DNA of 64,000 nucleotides from Microbacteriaceae bacterium (GCA_025464975.1 JAODMT010000024.1:496001-560000), one strand, 5' to 3'. Counted from the first letter of the stretch, positions 45,074-54,105 are shown. Program-made: numbers and translations. The notes: generated by a model not told the origin, from the sequence alone.

Positions 45074-45970
45074 TTAGTGCACGGAGTTTCCGGAGCGGCG
45101 GCTGCGGATGCGCACAACCGCGAGGCGGACGGCCAGCCCGGCCCGCAAGGCCGTTCGCACCGGCCAGAGGGCCCAGCCGGCGTACTTGCGAGTAAGAAAC
45201 TTGCGAGCGCTGATGTGGTGCTCGCGGGCCATCGTGCCGGAGTCGCTCGACGTGGAATGAGCGCCCGTGTGCACAACCTCGGCGCTCGGTTCGTAGACGC
45301 ACAACCACCCGGCCTTGCCGAGGCGGTAACCGAGGTCGACATCCTCGAAGTACATGAAATAGTGCTCGTCGAAGCCGCCGAGCGCCTCGAACGCGGTTCG
45401 CCGGGCCAGGAAGAACGAACCAGACAGCCATCCGGCGGTTCTCGTCGTCAGGGTGTCGGACTGGTCGTTGTGGTACGCAGCGCTCCACGGATTGGCCGGC
45501 CAGATATTGGCGAACAACGCATGACCAACGCCGGTGCGAAGGGAGGGAATCGCGCGCGCCGACGGGTAGATGACTCCGCCCTCGTTGACGATGCGCGGCC
45601 CGACCAGGGCAATGCGCTCGTCGCTCAATGCCCGGTCGATGAGCACATCGATCGCGCCCGCATCGATCGTGACATCCGGATTCGCGATGACGAGCCAGTC
45701 GATGCTCCGGGGGAGGGTGGCCACCGCGGCGTTTATCGCCCCGCCGTAGCCGAGGTTCTTGTCCATCGGGAGGTAGTAGCCGAAGCCGGCCGTCTCGACG
45801 AGCTCGGAGACCGACGCATCGGCTGGCCTGTTGTCCGCTACGACGACGTGTGCCGGCCGAGCGGTCGACCCGGGAACGCTGGCGAGAAATGCCGGCAGTA
45901 CCGCGTCCGATCCGTAGCTCACTGTGATGATGGCCACCGTTGCTTTGGGCGACGAGGGGTTGCTGACCAT
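45074..45970 (-). CDS. Glycosyltransferase family 2, WbbL-like rhamnosyltransferase
   Basis: 298 residues from ATG 45970. GT-A domain with VAIITVSYGSDAVLPAFL, DKNLGYGGAINAA and NPDV (metal/nucleotide motif), then AGWLSGSFFLARRTAFEALG and FDEHYFMYFEDVDL, typical of WbbL-type dTDP-Rha transferases that add rhamnose to polyprenyl-linked GlcNAc. Start: TAAGAT lies 7 nt before ATG 45970, whereas the ATG at 45979 would sit within that box. Neighbouring rfb genes support dTDP-rhamnose as the donor. Confidence 0.9.
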   Translation of the reverse strand: MVSNPSSPKATVAIITVSYGSDAVLPAFLASVPGSTARPAHVVVADNRPADASVSELVETAGFGYYLPMDKNLGYGGAINAAVATLPRSIDWLVIANPDVTIDAGAIDVLIDRALSDERIALVGPRIVNEGGVIYPSARAIPSLRTGVGHALFANIWPANPWSAAYHNDQSDTLTTRTAGWLSGSFFLARRTAFEALGGFDEHYFMYFEDVDLGYRLGKAGWLCVYEPSAEVVHTGAHSTSSDSGTMAREHHISARKFLTRKYAGWALWPVRTALRAGLAVRLAVVRIRSRRSGNSVH

Positions 45971-45977
45971 TTCACCC

Positions 45978-45983
45978 ATCTTA
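45978..45983 (-). promoter_or_regulatory. -10 box TAAGAT, 7 nt before the WbbL-like gene
   Basis: Minus-strand TAAGAT ends 7 nt before ATG 45970 and decides the start: an ATG at 45979 would lie inside the -10 box. Confidence 0.45.
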
Positions 45984-46027
45984 GGTCGAAGGCTGGTGTC
46001 GGTCCGCCGAGCGGAGGACCGAAGCGG

Positions 46028-47233
46028 CTACTTGCTCGGTAGTAGGCCGACGCTGACGTCGGTGAACAGCGGGCCCCAGGAGCGAGTGTGAGGGGCAATC
46101 GAGAAGAACGCCCCGTCGGTCGCCCTGGCGATCTCCTGATTCTCGGAGCCGAACATCGCGACCGTTACACCGTACTCTCCGCCGCCGAAATTGGCCTTCG
46201 GCAGGGCGAATCGCACTCGCGCGTTGCCCTCCAGTCGCGGGAAGTCGGCGTCGAGGCTGGTCGACGTCGCGCCGGTGACGAGCTGTCCAAGCGGGTTGTC
46301 GATGTGAAGACCCACCGCCCACGTGGCCAACGGTGTCGCGGCTTCGACGTCCACCTCGACGAAGAGGTCGTCGCCGGTTGAGAATTCCCGCCGTTCGGCA
46401 CCGGCGTGGTCGAGCACCCGAACGCGGGCGATCTTGCCGCGCTCTCCGGCCGGTTGCTTGAAGCGCCCGTGACCCGTGGCATCCGCCTCGTAGGTCGCTT
46501 CGAACCCGGAGCGAAGCACCGAGACGGCATCGACCGGATCGCCATCGAAGACGACGCTCCCTCGAGCGAGCACGATGGCGCGGTTGCAGAACTCGGTGAC
46601 CTGATTGAGCGAATGCGTGACGAGCACGATGGTGCGGCCCTCGTCCTGGAACGAGCGGATCTTGTCGAGGCACTTCCGCTGGAACGCCTCGTCGCCGACC
46701 GCGAGCACCTCGTCGACGAGAAGAAGGTCGGGGTCGACGTGCACCGCAACGGCGAACGCGAGCCGCACGTACATTCCGCTTGAGTAGAACTTGACCTGGG
46801 TGTCGATGAAGTTTTCGATGCCGGAGAACTCGACAATGTCGTCGAAATGCACGTCGGTCTGCTTGCGGGAGAGGCCAAGGATCGACGCGTTGAGGTAGAC
46901 GTTCTCTCGACCGGTGAGGTCTTGGTGGAAGCCGGCACCGAGTTCGAGCAGTGCCGCCATCCGCCCGCGCCGCTGCACCGAGCCGCTGGTCGGCTGGATG
47001 ATGCCGCCGATGGCCTTGAGCAGCGTGCTCTTGCCCGAGCCGTTCGGCCCGATCAGGCCGACGGTCGATCCCGAGCTGATGTCGATATCGATGTTGCGAA
47101 GAGCCCAAAAGTCTTCGCGGTATCGAGCGCCGCGACCGAAGTTGACGATCCGTTCCTTGATGCTGTTGTCCTTGCGCACCACGAAGCGCTTCGAGACGTC
47201 GTTCAGCTGAACCACATGGACGGGAGAGGTCAT
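46028..47233 (-). CDS. wzt: Polysaccharide ABC exporter ATP-binding protein with carbohydrate-binding C-terminal domain
   Basis: 401 residues. ATPase domain 1-240: Walker A GPNGSGKST, signature FYSSGMYVRLAFA (the Wzt/TagH-type version of LSGGQ), Walker B LLLVDEVLAVGDE. The C-terminal ~150 residues (from about 265) form a beta-rich Wzt_C-like domain (VGLHIDNPLGQLVTG), which in O-antigen exporters recognises the finished chain end. The start overlaps wzm by one base. The frame open to 47944 is a shadow on wzm. Confidence 0.94.
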   Translation of the reverse strand: MTSPVHVVQLNDVSKRFVVRKDNSIKERIVNFGRGARYREDFWALRNIDIDISSGSTVGLIGPNGSGKSTLLKAIGGIIQPTSGSVQRRGRMAALLELGAGFHQDLTGRENVYLNASILGLSRKQTDVHFDDIVEFSGIENFIDTQVKFYSSGMYVRLAFAVAVHVDPDLLLVDEVLAVGDEAFQRKCLDKIRSFQDEGRTIVLVTHSLNQVTEFCNRAIVLARGSVVFDGDPVDAVSVLRSGFEATYEADATGHGRFKQPAGERGKIARVRVLDHAGAERREFSTGDDLFVEVDVEAATPLATWAVGLHIDNPLGQLVTGATSTSLDADFPRLEGNARVRFALPKANFGGGEYGVTVAMFGSENQEIARATDGAFFSIAPHTRSWGPLFTDVSVGLLPSK

Positions 47234-48144
47234 CACAGCTCCTGCGCGAAGTTGCCGGAGAGTCGGGTGAACAAACGCTGAGCCCCGAACAGGATCACGA
47301 TGCCGAGCAGCCCGATCAGGAGCATGCGAAGGGCCAGATCCGGGGGAGACCCGCCCTCGCCGTTCGGCGACCAGAAGGCATCCTGGAACCCGAGCACGGC
47401 AAGGGTCACCGGATTGTCGATATAAATCTGCAGCAGCCAGTTGGGGAAGAAACCAGACACGGCCTTCAGCGAGTAGACAATTGGGGAGCCCCACATCAGC
47501 AACAGAAGCACCACTTCGACGATGTACTGCACGTCGCGCAGGAACACGTTCACGGCGGAAAGGATCAGCGCGAGAGCCGTTCCGTAAATCAACACGACGC
47601 CGAGAGCCCCGACCGCATATAAGAGGTGCGGTCCGAACGAGAGCGTGCCGATGATGAGCGCGGCGACGACCAGAATGACGAACTGGATGAAGAAGTTGAA
47701 GAGGGCCGACCCGATTGTCGCGAGCGGGAAAATCTCTCGCGGGAGGTAGACCTTCTTCACCAGCCCGGAATTGACGATGATCGCGCCGGTGCCGGTCTGG
47801 ATGATTTCGCTGAACAGCGTGTAGATGGTGAGTCCGGAGAAGATGTAGACCGCGAAGTTGTCGATCCCTCGCGCCGCGTTGAGGAACTGACCGACGACGA
47901 CGTAGTAAATGAGGAGCTGGGTAAGCGGGCGGGCGAGACTCCACAGAAACCCGAGGGTGCTGTCCTTGTACCGCGACTTCAGCTCACGTCGGGTGAGCAT
48001 TCCGAGAAGTTCGCGACGCTGCCAGATGTCCGAGATCGAGGCCACGGTTCCGCGGAACAGCGTGCCAGTCGCCCCGGCGTCCTGCCACGGGGCCTGGGCG
48101 AGACTCGATTCTCGGTCAGCAGGGGACATTTCGGTGACTGCCAT
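47233..48144 (-). CDS. wzm: Polysaccharide ABC exporter permease
   Basis: 303 residues, ABC-2 type with six membrane helices. TRRELKSRYKDSTLGFLWSL is the conserved amphipathic gate region before helix 1; FLRDVQYIVEVVLLLLMW lies before helix 5. Exports lipid-linked polysaccharide with Wzt. Start ATG 48144 has GGAG 8 nt upstream; the frame to 48210 lacks a site. The 215-bp divergent region to the large glycosyltransferase carries promoters for both. Confidence 0.93.
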   Translation of the reverse strand: MAVTEMSPADRESSLAQAPWQDAGATGTLFRGTVASISDIWQRRELLGMLTRRELKSRYKDSTLGFLWSLARPLTQLLIYYVVVGQFLNAARGIDNFAVYIFSGLTIYTLFSEIIQTGTGAIIVNSGLVKKVYLPREIFPLATIGSALFNFFIQFVILVVAALIIGTLSFGPHLLYAVGALGVVLIYGTALALILSAVNVFLRDVQYIVEVVLLLLMWGSPIVYSLKAVSGFFPNWLLQIYIDNPVTLAVLGFQDAFWSPNGEGGSPPDLALRMLLIGLLGIVILFGAQRLFTRLSGNFAQEL

Positions 48145-48273
48145 CGATAGAGCTCCAAGCCGTTGCGAAATGAACAGCGACATGATGCTGCGTATCAGAG
48201 GATACAGCACACCCCTCGTCTATTCTCGAGAGGAGGCAGGGGCGGCGTCGCTCGTGCGCTGATTGCCGTCGGC

Positions 48274-48279
48274 TAAACT
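48274..48279 (+). promoter_or_regulatory. Possible -10 box TAAACT for the large glycosyltransferase operon
   Basis: TAAACT as in the rfb promoters, but about 80 nt before the start, which has its own GGGAG ribosome site at 48347-48351. Confidence 0.35.
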
Positions 48280-48359
48280 CGACGCTTGAACTTCGCGATG
48301 CCGCAGCCCCGTTGTTCGCGGCGCGGTGTCTTTCGCAGCACAAACCGGGAGTACCAGCG

Positions 48360-51290
48360 ATGAGCCGCGCCAAGACCATCATCAGAAAAGTCGCTCTTAG
48401 GCTGTTCCCGGCGAACTCGGGATCCCGTCGGGCGGTGGCCGCGGGCTACTGGACCTATCGTGCCGGGTCCGAGGCATTTCGCAAGGCACTCCGGGACCGC
48501 CCCCTCTACCCGGGCGAGAACAGCGGGCTGAAGAGCTATGCGGCGTGGCGCCGCCAGGAGGCGAAGGGTTCGACGCTCGTCAGCGAACTCAGCATCCAGA
48601 CGTCATTCGCCGTGCTCGTCGAACGAACGGCCGCCGATTCCGACGCGGCAGTGGCGCAAACGGTGGCCAGCGTCCGATCCCAGGTCGGCTCGCGCGCCAC
48701 GGCCATTCCCGTGGCATCCGGAACCTCGATCGCCGACGCCCTCACCTCGGTCACCCAGGACTTCGTGCTGTTCCTGTCGGCCGGCTCGACGCTCGCGCCA
48801 CTCGCGCTTACTGAGATCGCGAAGTTGCACCGGGTTGACCCGGCAATGAAGGTCATCGTGTTCGACTCCGATGAGCATGCTGCGGTGGGATCCGTTCAGA
48901 ACCCGAGGTTCCGGCCGGAATGGTCGCCGGAGATGCTGCTCGGCGCGAATTACTTCGGCCGCGCGTTCGCGATTAAGCGTTCCCTCGTCGAGTCGGTCGG
49001 AACCGGGGATGTCTCGGACCGTGGCCTCTGGCGACTTCTGCTGCTCGCGCGGCTCGAAAGCCGGATGGTCGGCAGGCTGCCGCGAGTGCTTCTCACCGAA
49101 CCCGCGACGACGAAGCCGCCGCTCGCCAAGTCCGACGCCGACATGGTGCAGTCCGCGCTCGCAGAACTCGGCGAAAGCGCAGAAGTGACCATCGATGCCG
49201 GCCAGGTGGCCCGCGTTCGATTCGTGCCCGAAGTCTGGCCGACCGTGTCAATAGTCATCCCGACCAGGCATTCCCGCTTCAACCTCGAACGGTTGCTTCC
49301 GAGCCTCGCCACTACCGACTACCCCTCCTTCGACGTGCACATAGTCGACAACGGCGGACAGACGGAGGAGAACGAGGCGTGGTACGCGGCAAACGGACAC
49401 GGGCTTGATCTCTCGGTTCGCTGGTGGACCGAGACGCCATTCAACTATTCGCGGGTAAACAACGCCGGCGTACGGGACACAACCGGTGACGTCGTGCTGC
49501 TCTTGAACGATGACACCAAGATCGTCGATGCCGGTTGGCTGAGGGAGATGGTGGGCTTCCTCTCCCGCGACGGCGTCGGTTCCGTCGGCGTTCAGCACCG
49601 GCAGGCCGACGGGCTCATCCAGCACGGCGGGGTGATGGTCGGCCCAGGGGGCTTCGCCGACAACCTGTTCTCCGGTCTTCGCCCGTACTCGTCGACGCTC
49701 ATCGGTCCCACCGCCTGGTATCGCAACTCGCTCGCCGTGACCGGCGCGTGCGTCGCGATCAGCCGAGAAAACTTCGAGCGGGTCGGCGGCCTGGACGAGC
49801 GATTCATTCTCACGGGCAGCGATGTGGTGCTCGGCCTGGACCAGGTCATTCAGGGTCGCCGAAATGTGGTCGTGCCATTCGACCTTGTGCGTCACTACGA
49901 GTCGCTCACTCGCGGCACCGCCATTCCCGCCGGCGACTTTTACGCGAGCTACTTCCGATACCACCCCTGGCTGCAGAACGGCGATCCGTATTCGTCGCCA
50001 AGCATCTCTCGCTTGAGCGCGAGGCCCACCTTCAACAACCGCCGGGATGTCGCTCCGGTGCGTCTCGCTCTCGAAGGGGTGGGGCGTGTCTTCGCCAACC
50101 TCGCCCAGAGCTCCGGCATCTCGGCCGAGGCCAACGGCCTCATGTACAAGGCGTCGATTTCCGAGGACCAGGTTCAGGCCGTTCATGCCCTGCACGCCGA
50201 GAACGCGGACTTCCGCGACATCCGCACCATCAACTGGTTTGTGCCAGACATCGACATGCCGTTCTTCGGTGGGCTCAACACGGCGTTCCGGCTCGCCGAC
50301 AAGTTCGCGCGAGACCACGGGGTCGCCAACCGATTTGTCATGATGGCGGCAACAAACGAGGCCTATGTCGCAGGCGCGCTGGCCGCGGCGTTCCCCGGCC
50401 TCGCCGGTTCCGAAATCGTCTTTTACGATGGCAGCGACGGCGAGATCGCGACCCTTCCTCCAGCCGACGCAGCAGTGGCCACGCTGTGGCTGACCGCCGC
50501 CCACGTTGCCAAGGCGCCCGGGACAAAACGCAAGTTCTACCTCATGCAGGACTACGAGCCCGGCTTCTATCCGGCGAGCACCATGTTCGCGATGGCGGAA
50601 GAGAGCTATCGGCTGGGGCTGTACGGAATCTGCAACACCGTGAGCATGCACAAGATCTACACCGAGAGTTACGACGGTGAAGCGACCTACTTCACACCGG
50701 CCGTGGACCAATCGATCTACAACGCGGTCGATCGTCGCGTGAAGACCGATGACGAGCCGGTGACCATCTTCGCCTACGCCCGCGACCACTTCCGCAACTG
50801 CTGGGAGTTGGTGTTCGCGGCTCTTTCCGAGATCAAGAAGATTCACGGCGACGGTGTGCGCATCGTCGCGGCAGGCGCGCGCTATCTTCCCGCCAGCGCC
50901 GATTTCATCGACATGGGGCTGCTCGACTACCGCGCCACCGGTGCGCTGTACCGAGAGACCGATATCGGAGTGACGATGCAGATATCGCGGCACCCGTCCT
51001 ACCTTCCGCTCGAACTCATGTCCAGCGGCGTCGCAATGGTGGCGCCGGACAGTCACTGGTTCCGGTGGCTATTCCGCGGCGGGAAGAACTCCGTGCTGAC
51101 GCGGCGCACCTACGACGACCTGGTGAGCAACATCGATGCCCTGGTGCGCGACAAGCAATTGCGGCAGAGAATATCGGCCGAGGGGCTCGCCACTATTGCG
51201 TCCGATCACTCGGATTGGGATGACGCGCTCGACCACATTTACGCCTACATGTCCAACCCCGGTTCGGCCGCGACGAGCGACAGCGTTTAG
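48360..51290 (+). CDS. Large chimeric glycosyltransferase: two GT2-like domains plus a WsaF-like GT4 domain
   Basis: 976 residues. Residues ~75-250 resemble a GT2 domain with weakened motifs (FDSDEHA, RPEWSPEMLLGANYFG). Residues ~295-530 are a full GT2 domain (TVSIVIPTRHSRFNL, LLLNDDT at 381-387). Residues ~620-960 (NWFVPDIDMPFFGGLNTA, YLMQDYEPGFYP, YARDHFRNCWELV) resemble the WsaF rhamnosyltransferase of S-layer glycan clusters. Such enzymes build repeat units by themselves. With dTDP-rhamnose genes nearby it is the main candidate polymerase for a rhamnan-type chain. Start ATG 48360 follows CGGGAG at 8 nt. Confidence 0.88.
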   Translation: MSRAKTIIRKVALRLFPANSGSRRAVAAGYWTYRAGSEAFRKALRDRPLYPGENSGLKSYAAWRRQEAKGSTLVSELSIQTSFAVLVERTAADSDAAVAQTVASVRSQVGSRATAIPVASGTSIADALTSVTQDFVLFLSAGSTLAPLALTEIAKLHRVDPAMKVIVFDSDEHAAVGSVQNPRFRPEWSPEMLLGANYFGRAFAIKRSLVESVGTGDVSDRGLWRLLLLARLESRMVGRLPRVLLTEPATTKPPLAKSDADMVQSALAELGESAEVTIDAGQVARVRFVPEVWPTVSIVIPTRHSRFNLERLLPSLATTDYPSFDVHIVDNGGQTEENEAWYAANGHGLDLSVRWWTETPFNYSRVNNAGVRDTTGDVVLLLNDDTKIVDAGWLREMVGFLSRDGVGSVGVQHRQADGLIQHGGVMVGPGGFADNLFSGLRPYSSTLIGPTAWYRNSLAVTGACVAISRENFERVGGLDERFILTGSDVVLGLDQVIQGRRNVVVPFDLVRHYESLTRGTAIPAGDFYASYFRYHPWLQNGDPYSSPSISRLSARPTFNNRRDVAPVRLALEGVGRVFANLAQSSGISAEANGLMYKASISEDQVQAVHALHAENADFRDIRTINWFVPDIDMPFFGGLNTAFRLADKFARDHGVANRFVMMAATNEAYVAGALAAAFPGLAGSEIVFYDGSDGEIATLPPADAAVATLWLTAAHVAKAPGTKRKFYLMQDYEPGFYPASTMFAMAEESYRLGLYGICNTVSMHKIYTESYDGEATYFTPAVDQSIYNAVDRRVKTDDEPVTIFAYARDHFRNCWELVFAALSEIKKIHGDGVRIVAAGARYLPASADFIDMGLLDYRATGALYRETDIGVTMQISRHPSYLPLELMSSGVAMVAPDSHWFRWLFRGGKNSVLTRRTYDDLVSNIDALVRDKQLRQRISAEGLATIASDHSDWDDALDHIYAYMSNPGSAATSDSV

Positions 51291-51342
51291 AAACGCCGGC
51301 CTTCTGCGGGGCCAAAACACCACGATTACCGTGATCGTCGTC

Positions 51343-51348
51343 TAGCCT
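51343..51348 (+). promoter_or_regulatory. Possible -10 box TAGCCT for the lipoprotein/secreted-protein pair
   Basis: In the 143-bp gap after the large glycosyltransferase. Flanked by ACGAT/ATCGT inverted elements at about 51322-51339 and a repeat of ACGATTGTCGTG near 51364. A GC hairpin GGCC/GGCC at 51298-51313 may end the preceding transcript. Confidence 0.35.
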
Positions 51349-51433
51349 TGGGTAAGACGGCAACGATTGTCGTGGGGAATCCGGTCAGTTGAACGACTCG
51401 GAAACGGTCGTAAACGCGGGGCGGGGGCTACTT

Positions 51434-52003
51434 ATGCGGGCGAGCTTTTTTGGTAGGGCACTGGTTTGTGCTTCGACCGTGCTGCTCGTCGGCATTTCAC
51501 TCTCTGCCTGCGTACCCGCCGGCGGCGGCGCGCATTCGCCTAGTCCGCGCCCGACGACGACCCATCTCTCATCTTCCTCGCCGAGTCCGTCCGCATCGCC
51601 GTCGGCGTCCTCGCAGCCGAGTGCACAGCCAGTGCCGGGGCCGTCGCAGTCCTCAGGCCCGAGTGCTCCGGCTCCCGCCCCAGCCCCCGCCCCGGCTACT
51701 TCTCCCGCCTCGGTGTTCTCGCCCGGCGCCAACTGGGACCCGTCCGCGTCACAGATTTCGGGCACTGCGTTTGTCACCAACGTGTCGGAGAGCGGGGGAT
51801 CGTGCGTGATGACGGCAACATCCGGCTCGCAGACGGTCAGTTCCGCGCCCGTAGCCTCCGAGGCGGATGCCTCAACGACGGTTTGCGGCACCATAACAAT
51901 TTCTGGGTCCAAGCTCCACTCCGGTACCTGGTCGGTCAAGTTCGCGTACTCTTCCGCTAAATACGCGGGATCTTCCAACTCGGTGAATGTAGTGATTCCA
52001 TGA
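51434..52003 (+). CDS. Secreted lipoprotein of unknown function with Ser/Pro-rich linker
   Basis: 189 residues. Lipoprotein signal peptide with lipobox LSAC (Cys at about 26), then ~60 residues almost all Ser, Pro, Ala and Thr, and a C-terminal ~90-residue beta-rich domain (SQISGTAFVTNVSESGGSC) resembling an immunoglobulin-like module, with two cysteines that could pair. No family recognised. TTG 51389 is an alternative start; ATG 51434 better fits a signal peptide. It overlaps the next gene by ATGA, so the two are probably a functional pair at the cell surface. Confidence 0.7.
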   Translation: MRASFFGRALVCASTVLLVGISLSACVPAGGGAHSPSPRPTTTHLSSSSPSPSASPSASSQPSAQPVPGPSQSSGPSAPAPAPAPAPATSPASVFSPGANWDPSASQISGTAFVTNVSESGGSCVMTATSGSQTVSSAPVASEADASTTVCGTITISGSKLHSGTWSVKFAYSSAKYAGSSNSVNVVIP

Positions 52004-54105
52004 AAAATTCAGCCACTCACGTCAAGTCGCGCTCCGTGATCCGTCGGTACGTTTCGACGCTTCTCACCATCGTCCTCGTCGGCGCGGCGGTCACCGTCGG
52101 CGGCGTCTCTGCGAGTCAGGCCCTCAGCGGGTCCGATTTCCAGGCCGGCAACATCATCAGTGATGCCAACTTCTACAACGCGTCGGCGATGAGCCAGGCA
52201 GACATTCAGTCCTTTCTGAACGCTCAGGAAGGCACCTGCGGCAACAACAACTGTCTGCGTCTGTTGACGACGGGAACCAGTTCGCGAGCCGCCGACCAGA
52301 TGTGCAACGCCTACACCGGCGCGGCGAGCGAATCGGCCTCAACCATCATTTTCAAGGTTCAGCAGGCCTGTGGCATCAGCGCGAAGGTGCTCCTCGTAAC
52401 GCTTCAGAAGGAGCAGGCGCTGGTAACCGCCAAGGCGCCGAGCAGCGACGCGATTGCGCGCGCGATGGGCTTCGCCTGCCCGGACGATCCGACCCACCCC
52501 GGCCAGTGCGATCCGACCTACGCCGGTTTCTACAATCAGCTCTATCGCGCTGCGTGGCAGCTCAAGCGGTACGGCAACCCGCCCGGTACCAGCAACTTCT
52601 TCAACTGGATCCCGGTGGGCGGGCACGCCAACATCCTCTACCAGGCGAACATGCCGAGCTGCGGCAGCTCCTCGGTCTATATTCAGAACAAGGCGACCGC
52701 AGCGCTCTACTACTACACGCCGTACCAGCCGGACGCTGCCGCCCTGGCCAGTCTCTCCGGCGGCGGGGACGCCTGCTCGGCCTTTGGCAACCGCAACTTC
52801 TGGGTCTACTACAACAACTGGTTCGGTTCTCCCACCGGCGCGTCACCCTCGCCGATCGGCAACTTCGAACTCGGATCGACGACCATAAACACGGCCACCT
52901 TCCGCGGATGGACGCTGGACCCCGACACCTCCGCGCCCATCGACGTGAACCTCTACGTCAATGGAAACTGGGGCGGAGCGTTCAACGCCGCAGTTCCCCG
53001 CGGCGACGTCGGTGCCGCCTACCCCGGTGCCGGAGCCAATCACGGGTTCGAATTCACCGTTCCTGTCGGGCTCGGGACGTTCCAGGCCTGCATCTACGCC
53101 ATCAATGTCGGCGCTGGTGTCAACCAGCTTCTCGGGTGCAAGAACCTGTCCACGCCGTCGGGTCCGCCGACCGGAAACCTCGAAGCCTCGTCCATCGCGG
53201 GTAACAGCGCGACGCTGGTCGGGTGGGCGCTCGATCCTGATGCCCCGACCTCCATTCCGATTGACGTCTACGTCAACGGGGGCTGGGGTGGAGAGTTCAC
53301 CGCCAACGGCGACCGCCCGGATGTCGGAGCGGTTTATTCGGGATATGGGGCCGCGCACGGTTTCCACATCACGGTGCCCGTCGGAGGAGGGGTGAGTCAG
53401 GTTTGCGCCTACGCCATAAATATCGGCGGGGGATACAACGTGCCCCTTGGGTGCCGGAGCGTGACGGCTCCCACCGGTCCACCGATAGGCAACTTCGAGT
53501 CGCTGGTTGCGGCGAACGGCCAGGCGACTCTGCAGGGCTGGACTCTTGATCCGGACGCTCCGACGACTCCGCTACCGATTCACGTCTACGTCAATGGAGC
53601 GTGGGGCGGCGCGTTCGTCGCCAACACCACGCGCGACGACATTGCCAGTGCATTCCCGGGTTACGGTTCGGCTCACGGATTCCAGATTCCGATTTCCTTG
53701 CCGGGTGGTACGAGCCAGGTGTGTGTCTACGCGATCAACCAGGGCCCGGGAACCAATCCGTCGCTCGGTTGCAAGACCGTAGTGATGCCATCCGGTTCGC
53801 CATTTGGCCATTTGGAGGCAGTGACCCCGTCTAACGGGCAGGCCTCGCTCGTCGGTTGGGCGATCGATCCCGATGCTCCGTCTTCAATCGCCGTTCACGT
53901 CTACGTGAATGGCGCGTGGGGAGGCGCGTTCGTGGCTGACGGAAGCCGTCCGGATGTGGCGGCGGTGTATCCTTCTTCTGGTGCCGCGCACGGCTTCCAA
54001 ATGTCGGTGCCGATCCCCCCGGGTTCGGATCAGGTTTGTGCGTACGGCATCAACATCGGAGTCGGATACAACCAGTTGATCGGTTGTCAGACCGTCACTG
54101 GTTAG
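52000..54105 (+). CDS. Secreted protein with N-terminal actinobacterial extracellular domain and four ~105-residue repeats
   Basis: 701 residues. Signal peptide (basic RSVIRRY, hydrophobic core, cleavage near ASQA). Residues ~45-275 form a Cys-containing domain (ISDANFYNASAMSQADIQSF, KVLLVTLQKEQALV, IPVGGHANILYQ) found in many actinobacterial secreted or hemagglutinin-like proteins; it looks lysozyme/transglycosylase-like but no catalytic claim is made. Then four repeats start at bases 52858, 53173, 53488 and 53806, each with a W-x-x-DPD, VYVNG-x-WGG, AHGF and a Cys pair. Located inside the polysaccharide cluster and coupled to the lipoprotein, it may bind the surface glycan. Confidence 0.8.
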   Translation: MKNSATHVKSRSVIRRYVSTLLTIVLVGAAVTVGGVSASQALSGSDFQAGNIISDANFYNASAMSQADIQSFLNAQEGTCGNNNCLRLLTTGTSSRAADQMCNAYTGAASESASTIIFKVQQACGISAKVLLVTLQKEQALVTAKAPSSDAIARAMGFACPDDPTHPGQCDPTYAGFYNQLYRAAWQLKRYGNPPGTSNFFNWIPVGGHANILYQANMPSCGSSSVYIQNKATAALYYYTPYQPDAAALASLSGGGDACSAFGNRNFWVYYNNWFGSPTGASPSPIGNFELGSTTINTATFRGWTLDPDTSAPIDVNLYVNGNWGGAFNAAVPRGDVGAAYPGAGANHGFEFTVPVGLGTFQACIYAINVGAGVNQLLGCKNLSTPSGPPTGNLEASSIAGNSATLVGWALDPDAPTSIPIDVYVNGGWGGEFTANGDRPDVGAVYSGYGAAHGFHITVPVGGGVSQVCAYAINIGGGYNVPLGCRSVTAPTGPPIGNFESLVAANGQATLQGWTLDPDAPTTPLPIHVYVNGAWGGAFVANTTRDDIASAFPGYGSAHGFQIPISLPGGTSQVCVYAINQGPGTNPSLGCKTVVMPSGSPFGHLEAVTPSNGQASLVGWAIDPDAPSSIAVHVYVNGAWGGAFVADGSRPDVAAVYPSSGAAHGFQMSVPIPPGSDQVCAYGINIGVGYNQLIGCQTVTG
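52858..54105 (+). repeat. Four tandem 315-318-bp coding repeats
   Basis: Units begin at 52858, 53173, 53488 and 53806 (spacing 315, 315, 318). Each encodes the order G-N/H-x-E, GW-x-x-DPD, VNG-x-WGG, AHGF (NHGF in unit 1), C-x-YxIN, LGC or IGC. Protein identity is roughly 45-60 percent by eye; the DNA copies are well diverged, so the repeats are old. Confidence 0.85.

Noticed and set aside
49248-51056. 602-codon minus-strand frame inside the large glycosyltransferase
   Set aside because: Antisense shadow; the plus-strand frame has clear GT2 and WsaF-like motifs.
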